DNA from: CAUZIZ01 sp965222655
Lineage (GTDB): Bacteria > Acidobacteriota > UBA6911 > RPQK01 > JAJDTT01
Length of the DNA: 64,000 bases
Direction of reading: 5' to 3'
NCBI GenBank assembly: GCA_965222655.1
Contig: CBDCUP010000018.1
Span: forward strand, 930,001 to 994,000
In this document: piece by piece, positions 62,232 through 64,000 of the stretch
Numbering within the stretch: position 1 is the stretch's first letter
How the letters are laid out: each line of letters begins with the position of its first letter
Program-made: the position numbers and the translations under genes
The notes under the pieces: generated by a model
Seen by the model: the letters and a program-made list of their open reading frames with translations, nothing else
What the model was told of the DNA's origin: nothing
The model's database searches: none

Positions 62232-64000
62232 GTGCGAATCCCACCCAGGTAACTGCTAGCCACAGGCCTGGTATCGAGCCTTGCAGGTGTCCTGGTAACA
62301 GGGCGCTTGATGCGTAGGTACGAAAGGAGGCGAGGTGCAAAGGTAACAGGTGATGCTGACCCTGAAGACGTGGAGTCCCGAAAACGGCATCGTTGGATCT
62401 GGTCGATGGGTTCTCGCACCCAGCAGGCAACACCCGTTGACGCGGTAGGGCGAGTGTCAACGGACAGCCCGGGATCTGAGGTCGCGTCGAGCCTTACAAG
62501 GAGAATGCGTGGTAACCAGGGAGATCCGTCAGGTGGCGCACCCGAGGGTGCGCACCCTCGGACAAGCCTAAACAGCGAGGAAGAGGGCGGAGTCTGGCGG
62601 AAGTCGGAGACACCCATAGTAGCGATGAGGTCCGGTAATGCGGACGGAGTGAAGGGGTGTCGGTTGGAGAGAACGAGTCGGAGAAACATGGCCCGACGCT
62701 GAGCGGACTATGCCCATGACAACTCGACTGATTCGTTTCACACAGAGGGCGCGTGAGCTGGCCGGGGAGCGGTTGACCTCATTAATGGGGATGCTGTTCG
62801 ACCCGCAGGGGCTCGACGCCAGCTTCGGTCGCCAGTCTGCCAAGAAAGCGCCCGGAGTAGATGGGATGAGAAAGGCGGACTATGCCGAGGGATTAGCGGA
62901 GCGTATTGCGGATCTGTCGGACCGTCTACGCCGTCTGGGCTACCGGCCCCAACCGTCCCGGCGGGTCTATATACCCAAAGGGGAGGGAAGGCGTCGAGCC
63001 CTGGGAATTCCCTGTTTTGAAGATCGGCTGGTTCAGGACGTGATGAGGGGATCCTGCAAGCGATCTGGGAGCCGGAGTTTCGGGACTGCTCGTATGGATT
63101 CCGGCCGGGCCGCAGCGCGCATGATGCGCTGCGACGGGTCGCGGAAATCATCACCAACGAGCGTACCCAGTGGGTGGTTGAGGCCGACATTAAAGCCTTC
63201 TTCGATGTCGTCAGCCACAAGCACCTCTTGCGTTTCGTCCGGCACCGGATTGCCGATCCTCGTTTCGTGCGGATCATCCATCGTTTCCTCAAGGCAGGGA
63301 TCATGGAGGACGGTGCCGTAAGCGCCGGCGAAGAGGGGACCCCACAAGGGGGTTTGGTCTCGCCCGTGCTGGCCAACATCTACCTGCACTATGTGCTGGA
63401 TCTATGGTTCGAGAAACGCTACGCCCGGTCGTGCCGTGGCCGAGCCTATCTCGTACGGTACGCCGACGACTTCATCGCCTGCTTTCAGGACGAAGGGGAC
63501 GCCCGTCGCTTTGTTGAAGAACTCACAAAGCGGCTGGCGGACTTCGACCTGGAGGTAGCGCCCAGCAAGACGGCAGTCCTGCGGTTTGGCAGTGCCACGA
63601 CCCAGAACTGTGAGCGGGACGGCCGAAACCGTCCCCAGACCTTCAACTTTCTTGGACTGACCCATTATGGCAGCCGCAGTCGCCGTGGCCGCTTTGCGGT
63701 GGGGCGACGAACGGAAGGCAAACGGGTTCGCAAGAAGTTGACGGCGCTCAACCAGCGTCTGAGCGAGCTGCGCCAGCACGGAGGGAAAGCCATGCAGGAG
63801 TACTTCCGGCAACATCTGGAAGGCCACATTCGCTATTACGGCGTCAGTGGCAACTACCAGCGGCTAGAGGACTATGTCCACTATGCCAGCCGGATCCTCT
63901 TCAAATGGCTCAACCGCCGCAGTCAGCGCCGATCGGTGACCTGGGAACGGTTCAATGAGGTCTTGCCGGCATTGCGCCCGCGCATCCGGATCGTGCATAA
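62232..64000 (+). mobile_element. Group II intron 2, 3' end outside the window
   Basis: GTGCGAA at 62232 matches the conserved group II intron 5' end. The next 470 bp carry intron RNA motifs (AGCAGGCAACAC, GCGGTAGGGCGAG, GTAGCGATGAGG, CCGGTAATGCGG) and hairpins, such as GGTGCGCACCC-type near 62550. The reverse-transcriptase gene follows from 62710. Domains V/VI would lie past the window edge. Confidence 0.75.
62710..64000 (+). pseudogene. Group II intron 2 reverse transcriptase, frameshifted, 3' partial
   Basis: The first frame (62710-63050) has KAPGVDGMRKADY and RALGIPCFEDRLVQDVM. The second frame (63051-64000) continues with FRDCSYGFRPGRSAHDAL, EEGTPQGGLVSPVLANIYL, the catalytic VRYADDFIACF and the maturase end FKWLNRRSQRRSVTWE. 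The frame changes in GGGG at 63047-63050; five G would give a continuous protein. Either a true loss or a homopolymer base error. The stop lies beyond the window or at its last bases. Clearly a paralogue, not a copy, of the intron 1 enzyme. Confidence 0.85.

Noticed and set aside
1..64000. tRNA or rRNA genes
   Set aside because: No cloverleaf with conserved TTCGA/TGG blocks or rRNA-like stretch was recognised by eye; a tRNAscan run would settle it.

Overview
The window comes from a diderm (Gram-negative-type) bacterium. It carries a type II secretion secretin operon, an ABC exporter for surface polysaccharide, and a long capsule/O-antigen/exopolysaccharide locus. Gene content, with many secreted beta-rich proteins and a heavy load of insertion sequences, would fit an environmental lineage such as Acidobacteriota. 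That placement is an inference from style, not from a marker gene.

Layout. 1-4776 (+): the 3' part of a type II secretion operon (gspL-like, gspM-like, gspC-like, gspD). 4777-5505: repeat-rich intergenic DNA. 5506-7039 (-): an ECF sigma factor, its zinc-finger anti-sigma and an exported repeat protein, with ATGA overlaps. 7040-7722: non-coding, holding a miniature element derived from an IS91-like transposon. 7723-9312: exported FG-GAP-like protein. 9390-12278: complete ISKra4-type element with a DruA-like (DUF4338) passenger gene. 12454-14941: small exported-protein gene split by an IS1380 element. 16149-24516 (-): six overlapping GT2 glycosyltransferase genes plus a double methyltransferase. 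24828-33435 (+): large exported proteins, two of them frameshifted. 33414-35401 (-): Wzt/Wzm-type ABC exporter. 35512-37395 (+): Wzy/WaaL-type polymerase or ligase. 37569-40596 (-): three more glycosyltransferases, one broken. 40727-56237 (+): initiating sugar transferase, RmlD-like reductase, BY-kinase, Wzz-type protein, more glycosyltransferases, a TMTC-like membrane-TPR protein, a methyltransferase and UDP-glucose dehydrogenase. 56466-64000: a pile-up of mobile DNA (IS256, IS1595, two group II introns, and an IS91-like element inside the first intron's reverse-transcriptase gene).

How it works together. A lipid-linked glycan would be started by the 40727 sugar transferase and extended by the many GT2/GT4 enzymes. 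It would be modified by methyltransferases, polymerised or ligated by the Wzy/WaaL-like protein, exported by Wzm/Wzt, and tuned by the BY-kinase/Wzz pair. The sugar transferase gene is cut by a 249-bp structured element, an IS4 copy separates the kinase from wzz, and several genes carry frameshifts. The locus is therefore either decaying or affected by consensus indels.

Most notable: (i) the 249-bp ORF-less element at 42040-42288, whose ends look like IS200/IS605 and whose folded interior resembles a HEARO/omega RNA; (ii) the DruA-like gene carried inside an insertion sequence; (iii) a 114-bp miniature derivative of an IS91-like transposon whose full-length relative lies 53 kb away; (iv) repeats that begin exactly at stop codons of polysaccharide genes.
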